Below, piece after piece: positions 1-10,267 of a stretch of 64,000 bases of DNA; the first letter of the stretch is position 1; each line of letters starts with the position of its first letter. The notes under the pieces were generated by a model, which did not search any database, was not told where the DNA came from, and saw nothing but the letters and a program-made list of their open reading frames with translations. Source of the DNA: Hyalella azteca (Eukaryota; Arthropoda; Malacostraca; Amphipoda; Hyalellidae); the NCBI RefSeq assembly GCF_000764305.2, contig NW_025939768.1:62001-126000 (forward strand), written 5' to 3'. Position numbers and translations under genes: made by a program.

Positions 1-1116
1 TTACGCAGCAACAGCTATAACCCGTCTGTAATGAATGATGAAGAACCATGAAGCAATTGAATAAATTCTTTACGGGATGACATTATGGGGATTAAAGTAA
101 ATGAAAATGGGGTCGTTATTCATTGTGAATTTGGGCAGCACGCTTACGTTAAAAACGAGGCATTGAATAAATGAATACAGAATCTCCGAATCAAAATCTT
201 CGTTTGGGTTGTTAAAGTTGTACATTTTGCTATTAATTTTCAGTGCAAAATTTCAATTCACATCTTGAAACCTTCCGTAGCAGTCACGCTGTTCTCAAGG
301 GCGAAACGAATCATTCGATTGAACTAAAAAAAACATTATTTTTCGGGTTACAAGTTTGACAGATTTTAAACGGGATGCTAAGAATTCGTGGATTCCAACT
401 ATTCAAACAATACGCCTCTTCTTACTGATTTTTCAGCATCGATCACATTCATGCCGGGCCTAACTTACCTAATAACTAGTCCTGTTACACATTGACCGGT
501 CATTATAACTTCTGATGTAGTTCTAAATTTTTACTGCAATTCATTAAACTATTTAAATCTTCTAACAAATTATAAATCTTGATAAGATTTCTGATTCGTG
601 GAACGTCATCACTTCAATCCATCGATGCGATCAACAATAACATTTAATTTGTTTAAATTAGAGTCCAACATTCATGAAGTAAAAATTGTATTAATTTCCG
701 AATATTATAAACTATTTTAATAGTTTTAGTAATTCTTAAAATTTATTATGACATATAATATAAAATACACAATGTAAAAAACATACAATAATATAAAATC
801 AACACATAATGTTATATATATAACATCTGTTGAAAATCTGCGTTATCATTTGGTGATGAGAACTATTAAGTAAAGAAATATATTGTAATTTAAATTATTT
901 GATTATTTACATGGAAATTGCAATAAAAATTTGAAAGCACTGAAAATGCGTCAAAACATATCATATTTTCGATGGGCAGCGCTTGTCTCCAAAACGTTTT
1001 AAATTGATAAGGAAATTGGCCGCCGTGATAAGGAAATAATGTAAATGCTGACCTTCCGTTTACAGATTTAATGAGAATCTTGACTCGTTAAATATCTTCA
1101 TTCAGTCGTTGCAATG
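1..1116. other. AT-rich upstream DNA, no gene seen
   Basis: No long open frame, RNA gene or clear repeat. Base composition is strongly AT-rich with short poly-A and poly-T runs. This is distal upstream sequence of the FoxC gene and could hold enhancers, but nothing specific is recognisable. Confidence 0.6.
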
Positions 1117-1146
1117 TTTTTTTTTTTTTGTTTTGTTTTGTTTTGA
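1117..1146. repeat. poly-T / TTTTG simple repeat
   Basis: A run of T followed by three TTTTG-like units. It could be the tail of an old retroposed sequence on the minus strand, but no body of such an element is recognisable next to it. Confidence 0.75.
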
Positions 1147-1613
1147 AAATGAAAAAGTAAGTTCACTTGAACTCTGTGAAAATTTCTGTACAGATCAAAT
1201 AACATTCTGTGCCTGAGAATATTAATTATATTCAGCCCAGGGATCATGACATTAACGAGCTGTATTAAAAAAGGGATTCACTAGCAAACGTGCATGCGAT
1301 ATTTGAATACAAGCTGAAGTTGATAATATTGTTTCGGCACAAAGGGTATTGTTTAAATACTTCGATGCTCGCTGAAATTGTAACTATTATTTATTAATAG
1401 TACAATGAGACTTAATTGTTTTAATTGTAAAGCTGATATTGAAAATATAAATTATCTTTGTAGCTAAATATTTATTTGTTAAGTAAATTAGTAAAATTAA
1501 TGTCAACAACTAATGATGTCATCGTTCACGATGAACTAATTCTTGAAAAATAACCAGTTCCAAAACACTGTCAAAACACTAATTTGATCACTTTTTCTGA
1601 TCGAAAACCACAC

Positions 1614-1661
1614 CTTCATATTTGCAATTAAATAAATCTGGATCAATCAACAAAATTTGCC
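1614..1661 (+). repeat. 48-bp dispersed repeat, copy 1 of 2
   Basis: This stretch matches 6844-6891 in the same orientation at about 43 of 48 positions, including the shared run TCAACAAAATTTGCC. The two copies bracket the FoxC gene at roughly 1.4 kb upstream and 2.3 kb downstream. They could be remnants of one mobile element family or a conserved paired regulatory element; the sequence alone does not decide. Confidence 0.6.
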
Positions 1662-1953
1662 TTATGAAAAAACTTTGTAGCATGTGTGATGGCATGCTCA
1701 ACATTGTTGCACAGCTATCAGAAATTGGCTTGATTAGGCGGGTGAAAAACCCGTCGATGTCGATTCAACATGACTGTTATTTACGTTTTGCAGCATTACT
1801 GTTTATTACGCGTTTCAATTTCGATTGGGAATAACTGCTCCTTACTTCTTCTAATATCGAAGCTGAAAAATTGTTCCATCACGTCTGTAAATATCAATGC
1901 TGCATAACTATTTATTTCTTATGATATCGGACCGTCGTGTTGTGATCAATTAA

Positions 1954-2087
1954 AGGCAATAGCAATGCATGTAATGGTTATAATTTGCTTAACTATTAAG
2001 CCATAACATCACGAGCACATAGGCAATAGCAATGCATATAATGATTATAATTTGCTTAATTACGAAGCCATAACATCACGAGCGCAT
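1954..2087 (+). repeat. 67-bp direct tandem duplication
   Basis: Two adjacent 67-bp units (1954-2020 and 2021-2087) both start AGGCAATAGCAATGCAT and end in a CATAACATCACGAG-type tail, with a handful of substitutions. The pair ends 20 bp before the candidate FoxC core promoter, so each unit may carry a duplicated proximal regulatory site. That role is inference. Confidence 0.8.
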
Positions 2088-2107
2088 TGATCGCTATTAA
2101 CACACGC

Positions 2108-2147
2108 TATATATTCGCTCGCATAGCTGTGCAGCCGCCCCAGTCAG
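2108..2147 (+). promoter_or_regulatory. candidate FoxC core promoter (TATA + initiator)
   Basis: TATATATT begins at 2108 and is followed about 32-34 bp later by CCAGTCAG (2140-2147), close to the arthropod initiator TCAGTY. The surrounding 2120-2190 is the only CpG-rich patch upstream of the gene in an otherwise AT-rich region, as expected at a promoter. It lies about 870 bp upstream of the FoxC start codon on the same strand. If it is used, the leader probably contains the intron described at 2283-2946. No clear downstream promoter element was seen. The alternative is the proximal TATA box at 2655. Confidence 0.4.
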
Positions 2148-2316
2148 CGGCTCGCCAGCGAGAGACCGGTGCGCGGTATCGGGAAAGCTCTGCTCATAGT
2201 GCGCTATTTCACAAAATTTTTGACGTTCCCTTTCTCGTTTTATCCGTGGTATCTTTTATCTAATTTGCAGTAATGGTAGAAGGTAAATTCATTAAATTCT
2301 TAAGGTAATTTGTTTA

Positions 2317-2390
2317 TTGTTGTTGAATGATCTTTCCTGATCTATCCTGATCCTGAATGATCTATTGTTGTTGAATGATTTCCAGCGATT
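2317..2390 (+). repeat. short duplicated segment
   Basis: A TTGTTGTTGAATGAT motif occurs twice, about 47 bp apart, with repeated TCCTGATC words between. It lies inside the candidate leader intron and is probably a decayed local duplication. Confidence 0.5.
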
Positions 2391-2654
2391 AACGCTGTCG
2401 ATTTATCCTTTCAGATTTTGATATGATTGCATGGTGATAATATTCGACCATGGTCATTGAGTCGGCTTTAACATAATCTAATCTTATGTGTATTTTACAG
2501 ATATTCGCAATATTACAGCAGATTTTAATCTTATGTCAATTAGAATTTTCAAGTGACTGCTAAATTATCTTCTTAAACCATTAATTGATGAATTGAACTA
2601 CGACACTAAATTACAGAACATTTTTCTGACAATATTTCGCACTCATATTTGCAG

Positions 2655-2684
2655 TATAAAAAGTGCAAGAATATGATTTCATCG
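2655..2684 (+). promoter_or_regulatory. alternative proximal TATA box for FoxC
   Basis: TATAAAAAG at 2655-2663 is followed at a plausible distance by TTCATCG (A at 2681, about 26 bp after the first T). The TATA sequence is canonical, but the initiator match is weak and the surroundings are AT-rich, so a chance match is quite possible. Use of this site would give an unspliced leader of about 327 nt. Confidence 0.22.
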
Positions 2685-2686
2685 AA

Positions 2687-2924
2687 ATGAAGAACAAGAA
2701 AGCCTCTCATGTTGCAGAGTGAATAAGTGTTAGATCTGCCGTCCGTACTATCGCAGTGATTTACACCGGTTATTGTGATTGAAACTCAGACTATGGTGAC
2801 GCAAAGTGAAGCTTAATTCGTACAACAAAATTCTACTATTATAGAAAAGCTGTGTTGTTGTACACATGTTTCGTGCTGAGGACTTAAGGATATTATGAAA
2901 TTCAAACTGATAACAAGAGTGTGA
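2687..2924 (+). other. cluster of short upstream ORFs ahead of FoxC
   Basis: Four short ATG-initiated frames lie ahead of the FoxC start: 2687-2722 (11 codons), 2793-2816 (7), 2866-2898 (10) and 2895-2924 (9, overlapping the previous one). A minor ATG also occurs at 2709. They matter only if this stretch is retained in the mature leader, that is if the proximal TATA at 2655 is used. If the 2283-2946 intron is real they are spliced out. Confidence 0.35.
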
Positions 2925-3007
2925 ATAATTTGTGCTCAATTTTCAGAGTTCTTAGATTGGGTCGAATAACGACGTTAAAATTACTTAATTTACTTCAGTA
3001 ATTCAGA

Positions 3008-4567
3008 ATGGCATCGAATTTTAGCATGTGTGACCAATGGGTGGGAACTTACCCTGTGAAGATGCACAGCCTCTTCAGCGACCAACAGTCTTACTACCGT
3101 CACGCTGCAGCGTCCTACCCTCCTGTCGCCTTGCAGCAAATGACCCCCATGGCAAATGCTTACGGTTACGACAGTTATGGTGCAATGGGCCGCTACCATC
3201 CTTATGGGTACGCGAATCAACATGGAAACCCACACAAAGACATGGTAAAACCGCCCTATTCATACATTGCGCTCATTACCATGGCCATACAAAACGCCCC
3301 CGAGCAACGAGTGACGCTGAATGGCATTTATCAGTTTATAATGGAGCGCTTCCCTTACTATAGAGAAAATAAACAAGGTTGGCAGAACTCCATTCGGCAT
3401 AACCTAAGTCTCAATGAATGTTTTATTAAAATCCCAAGGGATGATAAAAAGCCCGGTAAGGGATCCTTCTGGACCTTAGACCCCGAAGCAAGAAACATGT
3501 TCGATAACGGCTCCTACTTGAGGAGACGCAAACGTTTCAAAAAGAAAGACATCAGTAAAGATACAAAGGACGAATCTATTAAGCGTCAAAGCAGTCAAGT
3601 CGAGCTTCGGCAACCAGACGAAAGACGTCAATCCGATGTTCAGCCATCACAGCCAACTGCTCTTACGGAATGCAACACAAATTCTCACACAAGCATACCA
3701 AGTCAAAACGCCCCAGAGAGAGAGTCCATTCCCAACGGCGCCGAGACCTTGTCGTCCTCGCCGCTCTGCCAACCAAAACAAGAACCTCTGGATTCCCCAG
3801 AACAGCCCACCCCTTGCACCGGGGACGGACGTCCTCCTTCCTTACCGACCCTGCCTTTGGTTCCAATGCAAACTCATGACCCTATTCCTCCATACCTCGA
3901 CCCTCCCATCGGGTCACCCTATGTGGTGGATGCCCTGGGGCCCAACTCAAGAAATGCGGAGTCACGCCAGGCAAATTTATCCCCGTCCAATATGCAAGCA
4001 CTTGATCTGCTGCAGCAGCAACACCAGCGATTACACAACCACCTCCAGCAGCAGCAACAACAACACCATCCACCGCATTTGCTCGAGCAACAACCGTCTC
4101 AGCCAGTGGTCCCAACACCTACCACCTCTCAATCCAACAGTGATCAGCAACTCCCTATCCACCACAGGGGCCACCACCCTCACCAGAACGACCAGCTTCC
4201 AGTGCTGACGCAACCCTCTGCTCAACATTCCCAGCAGCAGCCAGTGGATCACTTCAGACCGAACACTTACTACGATGCCACGATGGCATACTGTCACTAC
4301 GCTGCCTCCGACTGCCGCTCCCCGCTCAGCACGGACGATGCCACGTTGCTCGGCGGCTACAGCCGCGGCTGGTACAGCCAAGTTGATACCTCAACCTCAT
4401 CGCCTTCAGCCGCGGCTGACGCAGCCGCTGCGGCAGCTTGTTTCCCAAATGTCCTGGAAAGGTTTGAATCTCAACGCATTTTAAATAATCCGTCTTGTCA
4501 GTTAGGTTTCAGATCACCTTATAAGTACGCTGCCTCTTATTACGATGATAGCGTGAAGTATTCATAG
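3008..4567 (+). CDS. croc: FoxC-class (crocodile-like) forkhead transcription factor
   Basis: Nuclear DNA-binding regulator; in animals FoxC genes act in head and mesoderm development. A single open frame of 519 codons runs from ATG 3008 (A at -3, G at +4) to TAG 4565-4567. The forkhead domain spans about residues 81-174. It begins [10 protein letters not shown], carries recognition helix NSIRHNLS (127-134; N127 and H131 contact DNA in the family), and ends in a basic wing, [10 protein letters not shown] (171-180). FoxC identity rests on the [19 protein letters not shown] and [10 protein letters not shown] segments, an N-terminal [14 protein letters not shown] motif (21-34), and a C-terminal block FESQRILNN...SCQ (486-497) with a YYDDSVKYS end, resembling the conserved FoxC tail. 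The middle is Pro/Gln/His-rich with short polyQ (347-352) and an Ala-rich run (468-477). M19 (ATG 3062) is an alternative start, matching where Drosophila croc begins. An intronless coding region is normal for FoxC. The other long frames here are shadows. Confidence 0.95.
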   Translation: MASNFSMCDQWVGTYPVKMHSLFSDQQSYYRHAAASYPPVALQQMTPMANAYGYDSYGAMGRYHPYGYANQHGNPHKDMVKPPYSYIALITMAIQNAPEQRVTLNGIYQFIMERFPYYRENKQGWQNSIRHNLSLNECFIKIPRDDKKPGKGSFWTLDPEARNMFDNGSYLRRRKRFKKKDISKDTKDESIKRQSSQVELRQPDERRQSDVQPSQPTALTECNTNSHTSIPSQNAPERESIPNGAETLSSSPLCQPKQEPLDSPEQPTPCTGDGRPPSLPTLPLVPMQTHDPIPPYLDPPIGSPYVVDALGPNSRNAESRQANLSPSNMQALDLLQQQHQRLHNHLQQQQQQHHPPHLLEQQPSQPVVPTPTTSQSNSDQQLPIHHRGHHPHQNDQLPVLTQPSAQHSQQQPVDHFRPNTYYDATMAYCHYAASDCRSPLSTDDATLLGGYSRGWYSQVDTSTSSPSAAADAAAAAACFPNVLERFESQRILNNPSCQLGFRSPYKYAASYYDDSVKYS

Positions 4568-5190
4568 GCTATGGTGCATAGTTCCCTAAAATGACGTATA
4601 TTAACTACTTGTTGTTCGATATTAATTAGTTATTACCAAAGACAGTTATTTTTGTTGAAAATGTTTTGAATGAAGTAAGTTTTTTACTGTAATTATAGCT
4701 AATAGGTGTATATACACGAAATAGTGAGTAGTCTTTCAGCCTGCTAACCCGACTTTAATTGTACTTTCGAGCCCTAGAATTTAACTGCCTATTCTCTACG
4801 TCATTTTTAAAACTGTTTAACTTGAATTATATCACTCAAAAATTTATTTTCCGATTTCATCAATATTCCGAAAATGTTATATTTTAAATTTCGCTTTTCG
4901 CTATTTTCCATCACGATATTTCGTCATTCGTCTCAATAATTTCAGTCTGAAATTAAATAATTTGCTTATTTTCTTATCTTATCAAGCCGATTGAATATTT
5001 GTAAGGTGAAACGGTATCTTCTCATATTACGATGACTTAAATGATAATTAATTCTCTCTGGTCTTATTTTTTCTAATATATTAGAAAAAGTAGTCTCCGT
5101 GTTATGTCCTGTATAACGCGAGTCTCGGAACATTGTGATGTTAATTACGAATTGATCTACGAACACTAAATTTTAGGGACTATGTCCCAA
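4568..5190 (+). other. probable FoxC 3' UTR / proximal flank
   Basis: AT-rich non-coding DNA directly after the FoxC stop. The first poly(A)-like hexamer is a weak ATTAAA at 4952-4957 followed by U-rich sequence. Canonical AATAAA occurs further on at 5680, 6103 and 6246, so the 3' UTR could be about 0.4 kb or 1.1-1.7 kb long. Confidence 0.45.
4952..4957 (+). terminator. candidate FoxC polyadenylation signal (ATTAAA)
   Basis: First poly(A)-signal variant downstream of the stop codon, followed within 20-30 nt by a T-rich stretch. It is weak because AT-rich DNA yields such hexamers by chance. Confidence 0.25.
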
Positions 5191-5470
5191 TACATTATAT
5201 TATTTTCAGGTCTATATTCAATTGAATTGTTATTCATGCGAACTCATACATTATATTATTTTCAGGTCTATATTCAATTAAATTGTTATTCATGCGAACA
5301 CATACATTATATTATTTTTCAGTTCTATATTCAATTGAATTGTTATTCATGCGAACACATACATTATATTATTTTTCAGGTCTATATTCAATTAAATTGG
5401 TATTCATGCGAACACATACATTATATTATTTTTCAGTTCTATATTCAATTGAATTGTTATTCATGCGAAC
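5191..5470 (+). repeat. 57-bp minisatellite, about 5 units
   Basis: Five head-to-tail units (periods 56-57 bp), each with TATTCATGCGAAC, a TTCAATTGAA palindrome and a TTTTCAG stretch resembling a splice acceptor. Identity is high, so the array is young. It begins about 620 bp after the FoxC stop and could lie in the longer 3' UTR forms. Frames across it are by-products of the repeat. Confidence 0.92.
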
Positions 5471-6342
5471 ACTCTTTCCGACTGTAATTTGTACGTCTGA
5501 CATGATGTTGGGTTGCTAACTTAACATATATTATAATTCTTGAAGAAATGTGTAGAAAAGGAAGTACGAGTGTTGCAACTTAAAAAGGGTAGTTTTTGAC
5601 CTTATATTATAAAGTTGCGTCCGCGGTAAATACTTTCTGTACGCAACTGTTTTAGTTGAGTCCTATACAAAAAATATTCAATAAACAATGCAGGAAAATT
5701 GAAGATAATTTTTTGTGAGAAACAAAAAAAAACTCTTCTTCAATTCTTATTATGAACGCCTGCTCGTTGAATTGAAGCCTGTTTTGTGAATACTGGAATC
5801 TCAGTAGCTGAGATTGATTTGGAATTGCAAACATAAATTGGCTATATTTTAACGTTACATAACAAATGTCAACCTCAACAACAAAAATATTCCAGACATC
5901 TAAATTTATTATTTCTTATGTATAATTTAAAAAGTCTTCAATGCGTGATTTTGCGATCGAGAGTTTCAGTGAATAATTCATTAATTTTTACATTTTTGAT
6001 CGATTAAATTGAATTAATTTAGATTCATGCTGCAACACGTGCATTTATTTGACCGTGTTTCAATAGCAGCTTTTAAAGCAATTATTCTATAATATTGATA
6101 TCAATAAACCAGGAGACTCAAAGGTACATGATTACAACTGGCCCGAACTACCCATGTTGAATTGAATTGCTGCGCTGTACATACTCCTAATATTCACTAT
6201 GCCTGTCGATTTTATTTATATATGAACACTTGTATATATTCCATTAATAAATCTTTTATGACTTCTTCAAATTGTTATTCTTCTACTACCTTGCGTAATA
6301 TTTCCGCCAATATGAGAGAAGTTGGATCATAGTAATTATAAA
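5471..6342. other. AT-rich DNA, poly(A) candidates only
   Basis: No gene found. AATAAA hexamers on the + strand at 5680-5685, 6103-6108 and 6246-6251 are alternative FoxC polyadenylation signals if the transcript extends through the 57-bp minisatellite. Confidence 0.4.
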
Positions 6343-6545
6343 GGCGTGCAGACTCTGTCCTAGATGTGCACTGCTCGTATAAGATGTGCTATCTCCTTGA
6401 TATTTGTCAGATGTGCTTCTCTAATCAATATATATCAGGTGTCCACTTTTACTTATTATTATGAGATAATAATACCTACAATACTTGTGAGGTGCATTCT
6501 CGTACAAAGTATTTGTGACAGGTGTTCTCTTCACTAATATCCAAG
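6343..6545. repeat. highly degenerate repeat with GATGTGC/AGGTGT words
   Basis: Recurring phrases of the type AGATGTGCT or AGGTGTTCTC, followed by an AT-rich stretch, appear about five times at irregular 40-60 bp spacing. This looks like an old minisatellite near the limit of recognition. Confidence 0.35.
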
Positions 6546-7924
6546 GTTGCGAGGCGTAAAATTGTCTATGATCATAATTATTGACGTCATTATTAACTCT
6601 TTTTCTTCAAGCCAATCATCTGCTGTACCAATTATTGGAAAATCACGCGGAACAATTAGCCATGTCACTTAATATTATTAGATTTAGCTGTTCAAGGACC
6701 ATTCACTAAGGGATATGTTCATGATTATATATGACTTCCCCTGCATCTATACGTCCATATTCTACGAATATTTAAGTCTGATGACAATGATATAATTTTT
6801 GATTATGAAGTTGAAAAATTATTATTTTCCATGAGGATTAAAACTTCATATTTACCATGAAATAAATCTAGATCACTCAACAAAATTTGCCAGTGTTACA
6901 AGTTGAAGTTTAGGTCGTTTATCTAATCTCTGTCCTGAGTTATTATCTAGTTCATTCAAAGAGGCATCGATAAATTAGCATCATGGATCTGATCAACAGG
7001 AAACTATCGACGTCTTGCTAGAAATTACAATAAATACATAATTATAAATAGGGATTTTTGGATCCCGATGCTTCCTGAATGACAAAAAATTGTACCATGA
7101 TGATCAAGCCACGGTTGAGTCTCTTGTCAACTTATGTCAAGTAGCCAGTGCGGCTATCTGTCAACTTCTGTCAAGTAACCGGAGCGGCTATTTTGTCAGG
7201 GGATGCCAAAGGACAGGGGTCGAAAATCTTGTAGCACAATACCTCCAAAAATCCGCTAGGATGTCACATAAAAGTCAATATTCATATAAACATAATTTTT
7301 TTCTAGCATTGAATGACACTGCGTGCAACTTCTATTCAAGAACACAAATTTAATTCAGGGTAAGTTACTGAAACTGAATTTTTTGCCTGCAATCCTAAAA
7401 TGTTAACGGATAGACTTTTTTTTAATTTTTTCAAAAAACTTCGAGTCGCTACCGCTTACTTTCTGCGTAGCATATGAGCATTGCTGCTGTTGAAACCATC
7501 TTCTTCTCTTAAAAAAAATGTTTTGTTCTGTTCTTCTCCTCTTCTGTTAAAATCTTCTGTTAAAACCATCAATTTTTCAGAAATTTCTCTTAACTTTGTA
7601 TGAAAATTTACCATAATCATGAGATCAAGAAATAACTTGAACGTCGAAAGAACGATAGCAGAATAATTTGTTCAAATTCAGCTGACGAACTTAACTTGAC
7701 TTTGTACCGTGGTTTGTTTCAAATGTTTGCCTGTAGTTCTAGTCCCGTCATCGTTCTAGGGTGAGCGCTCGTCCTCCCCTCGTAGTCTTTTTCCCCTCGC
7801 GGTCTAGCCCTCGCCCCCAGTTTATTCCGTTAGGGGATCAGCCGCGGCCAGAGCGGGGGGCTCCACCCCACCCCCCTTGGCGTCTGATGGTGTGCAGCGT
7901 CTCTGGCGTCCATCCTTTATTTCA
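6546..7924. other. non-coding, nothing further recognised
   Basis: Apart from the 48-bp repeat copy at 6844-6891 and a duplicated GTCAACTT(A/C)TGTCAAGTA motif near 7126-7180, no feature stands out. 7760-7910 is GC-rich and pyrimidine-biased, unlike its surroundings. The frames here are short and lack recognisable domains. Confidence 0.5.
6844..6891 (+). repeat. 48-bp dispersed repeat, copy 2 of 2
   Basis: Partner of 1614-1661 in the same orientation with about five substitutions. Similarity stops abruptly on both sides. Confidence 0.6.
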
Positions 7925-8187
7925 GATCGATTTGTCGATTTTTAAAATCGATTTCTAATTTCTAAGATCGATTCGCTCATTTCTAAGATCTAATTGCCAA
8001 TTTCTAAGATCGATTCGCTCATTGATAAGATCTAATTGCCAATTTCTAAGATCGATTTGCCAATTTCTAAGATCGATTCGCTCATTGATAAGATCTAATT
8101 GCCAATTTCTAAGATCGATTTGCCAATTTCCAAGGTCGATTTGCCAATTTCTAAGATCGATTTGCCAATTTCGATTTTTCAGATCGT
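7925..8187. repeat. 21-bp minisatellite
   Basis: About 12 units of a 21-bp motif resembling AATTTCTAAGATCGATTTGC, with variants carrying CGCTCATTGATAAGATC and a longer repeating order of variants. Because 21 is a multiple of three, a 79-codon frame runs through the minus strand with a repeating LRNWQID pattern. I do not treat that as a gene. Confidence 0.92.
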
Positions 8188-8437
8188 GATTCAAATCGAT
8201 GTTTTAAGACCTTTATTGACTTCGCCCCATCGACGCCTACCATAAACAATTCATCACTTGATATCCTTTTCCAAAATCCTTTACATTACCCACCTTTGAG
8301 TGCGATTTTTTTCCACAAATCAATGTAAAATCCACCTTGTCACGTCGCATTATAATTAAATCAATGCAACGGATATTTACAAGCACATCTCAGATGTGCA
8401 TGGACTCAGCCTACATAATCCGCTCCAACTCCTGGTT

Positions 8438-8813
8438 GCTTCATCACTCTGCTGCTTCATTACTCTGCTGCGTCATCATTCTGCTGCTTCATCACTCTAC
8501 TGCTTCATCACTCTGCTGCTTCATCACTCTGCCGTTTCATCACTCTGCTGCTTCATCACTCTGCTGCTTCATCACTCTAGCTTCATCACTCTTCTGCTTC
8601 ATCACTCTGCCGCTTCATCACTCTGCCGCTTCATCACTCTGCCGCTTCATCACTCTGCCGCTTTATCACTCTGCTGCTTCATCACTCTGCTGCTTCATCA
8701 CTCTGCTGCTTCATCACTCTGTCGCTTCATCACTGCTGCTTCATCACTCTGCCGCTTCATCACTCTGCCGCTTCATCACTCTGCCACTTCATCACTCTGC
8801 CGTTCATCACTCT
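8438..8813. repeat. 15-bp minisatellite, about 25 units
   Basis: Repeats of GCTTCATCACTCTGC with CTG/CCG alternation and occasional deletions. The period of 15 keeps + strand frames open (repeating HHSAAS or SLCCFIT), but there is no sign of a gene around them. Confidence 0.95.
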
Positions 8814-9163
8814 CGCATCGAATTAACCACCCGCCCCCCGGCCACACTCATGCTAATTATCTTCTTTGATCCAACAAATCTCTCCTTGATTTAGGTAAAG
8901 CATTGCGCCGGTCTACTCCATTCCAAAGCAAACGATGAGATAAATTCAGGACATTGCAATTTATGTTACCCACGCATGAGCTGCGTTGATAATGAACTCA
9001 ACCAACACTTAATGACCCAAAAACATTTCTAAATATTCGATAAATTTTTCGATTGGTTTAACTTGCGTAATTAGAAATATTATGTATCAAATATTGGAGT
9101 TATATGGGATATAAAATTGTTGTTATATGGGAGGAAAGAGGGAGAATGACGGTAAAGTCAGAG
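8814..9163. other. non-coding, nothing recognised
   Basis: Unique AT-rich DNA between two tandem arrays. No open frame or repeat of note. Confidence 0.5.
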
Positions 9164-9530
9164 CTGCTTGCGATGTCGACAGCAAGAGACGGCAAAATGC
9201 AGATTTATAACGGTACTCTTGATATCGACCACAGAAATTGCGAAGACCTTATATGATACGAGGCTCTTGCTATCGACAGCGTGAGCCGGTAGGAGCACAT
9301 TTATCACGATACTCATAATATCGATAGCAGGAGTCGTTCTCGAGCAGATATATCGCGACGCTCTTGATAACGAAGGCAAGCGTTGGTAGAGAGCAGATTC
9401 ATCTCGACGAATTAAAATCGACAGCAAAAAACAGTAAAGAGCGTATCTATTACGATGCCAAAGAGCATATTTATCCCGATGCTCCTGATATCATCAGCAA
9501 AAGACGATAAAGAGAGAAGCAGCAGAAGCG
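9164..9530. repeat. degenerate ~65-bp tandem repeat
   Basis: Phrases like CTCTTGATATCGACAGCAAGAG, then an AGAGCAGATTTATCACGATG-type stretch, recur about five to six times with many changes. The array is clearly related throughout but old. Confidence 0.7.
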
Positions 9531-10120
9531 ATCAGCAGATCTGAGCGCACGCGTGAATGTGAAGCGTCATTAATGCTCCGAACGCAACGCATTCTGTGGC
9601 AGGCATTCATGGGGCGCGACGAGGTCTCGGCAGTCAGACGCTGCTTCTTTCAAAGGAGTTCCTTGCTAGATCAATGAGACGAAACCCGAGATAATTATTA
9701 ATGAAGACACGGCTCAAGAGCCCCGACATTTCTCTTCTCTACGAGCTTGCAAGGCGGCTTCAGGGTATGCGCGCCTATGCCTTGACTATCAAATGATGAA
9801 CAGTTAGGTTAGATCATGCGGAGTGAATATTAAATCTTGTCTTGCGTAATTGTTGGCTGTTGTGAGAACTTTTTCTGGCGACGCTGTAGACCAATTATGA
9901 AGGTATTAAATCATGAAAAATGCTTGCTTCTCACACTTTTCTAGAAACGGCCGTATAAAATAGAAAAAAATTAAAATTATTATTGAATTTTTCAGTACAA
10001 GTTTATTGCGCATTTTTCCTCCTGTGATAAAGGCTATAGCTTAAGCAGAGAGCACACTATTTAACCGAACAAACAAATTAAAGAAATCAAAACAAAAGCT
10101 TATCCTGTCTTCCCACAACC
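9531..10120. other. non-coding, nothing recognised
   Basis: Mixed-composition DNA without a supported gene or repeat. Confidence 0.5.
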
Positions 10121-10267
10121 AAAGAATATCCTATAAAATCTTGCGTATCTCAGAAATGTATGCATGCACAAAGAATCTCAAAAAAAATCTTGCGTGTCTC
10201 AGAAATTGATGCATTCACAAAGAATCTCCTATAAAATCTTGCCTAGCTCTGAAATTTATGTATGCAG
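10121..10267. repeat. 49-bp tandem repeat, 3 units
   Basis: Units start at 10121, 10170 and 10219, each containing AATCTTGCG or AATCTTGCC, CTCAGAAA or CTCTGAAA, and an ATGCA stretch. Confidence 0.85.

Larger units (their letters stand above)
2283..2946 (+). other. candidate 5' UTR intron of FoxC
   Basis: A good donor (AG|GTAAAT, exon end 2282) follows the candidate promoter by about 140 bp. An acceptor with a pyrimidine-rich tract (GTGCTCAATTTTCAG, ending 2946) lies 61 bp before the FoxC ATG. Together they would give a 664-bp intron within the 5' leader and leave the coding sequence uninterrupted. This is prediction from splice-site sequence only. If a TSS near 2681 is used instead, most of this segment would be exonic leader. 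Confidence 0.3.

Noticed and set aside
3636..4484. Long alternative frames overlapping the FoxC coding region on both strands
   Set aside because: They lie in the GC-richer, low-complexity Gln/His/Pro part of FoxC and have no domain of their own. FoxC identity is certain in the main frame.
8337..8894. 157- and 185-codon frames rich in His, Ser, Leu and Cys
   Set aside because: They are the direct result of a 15-bp tandem repeat that lacks stops; no start context, splice signals or domain.
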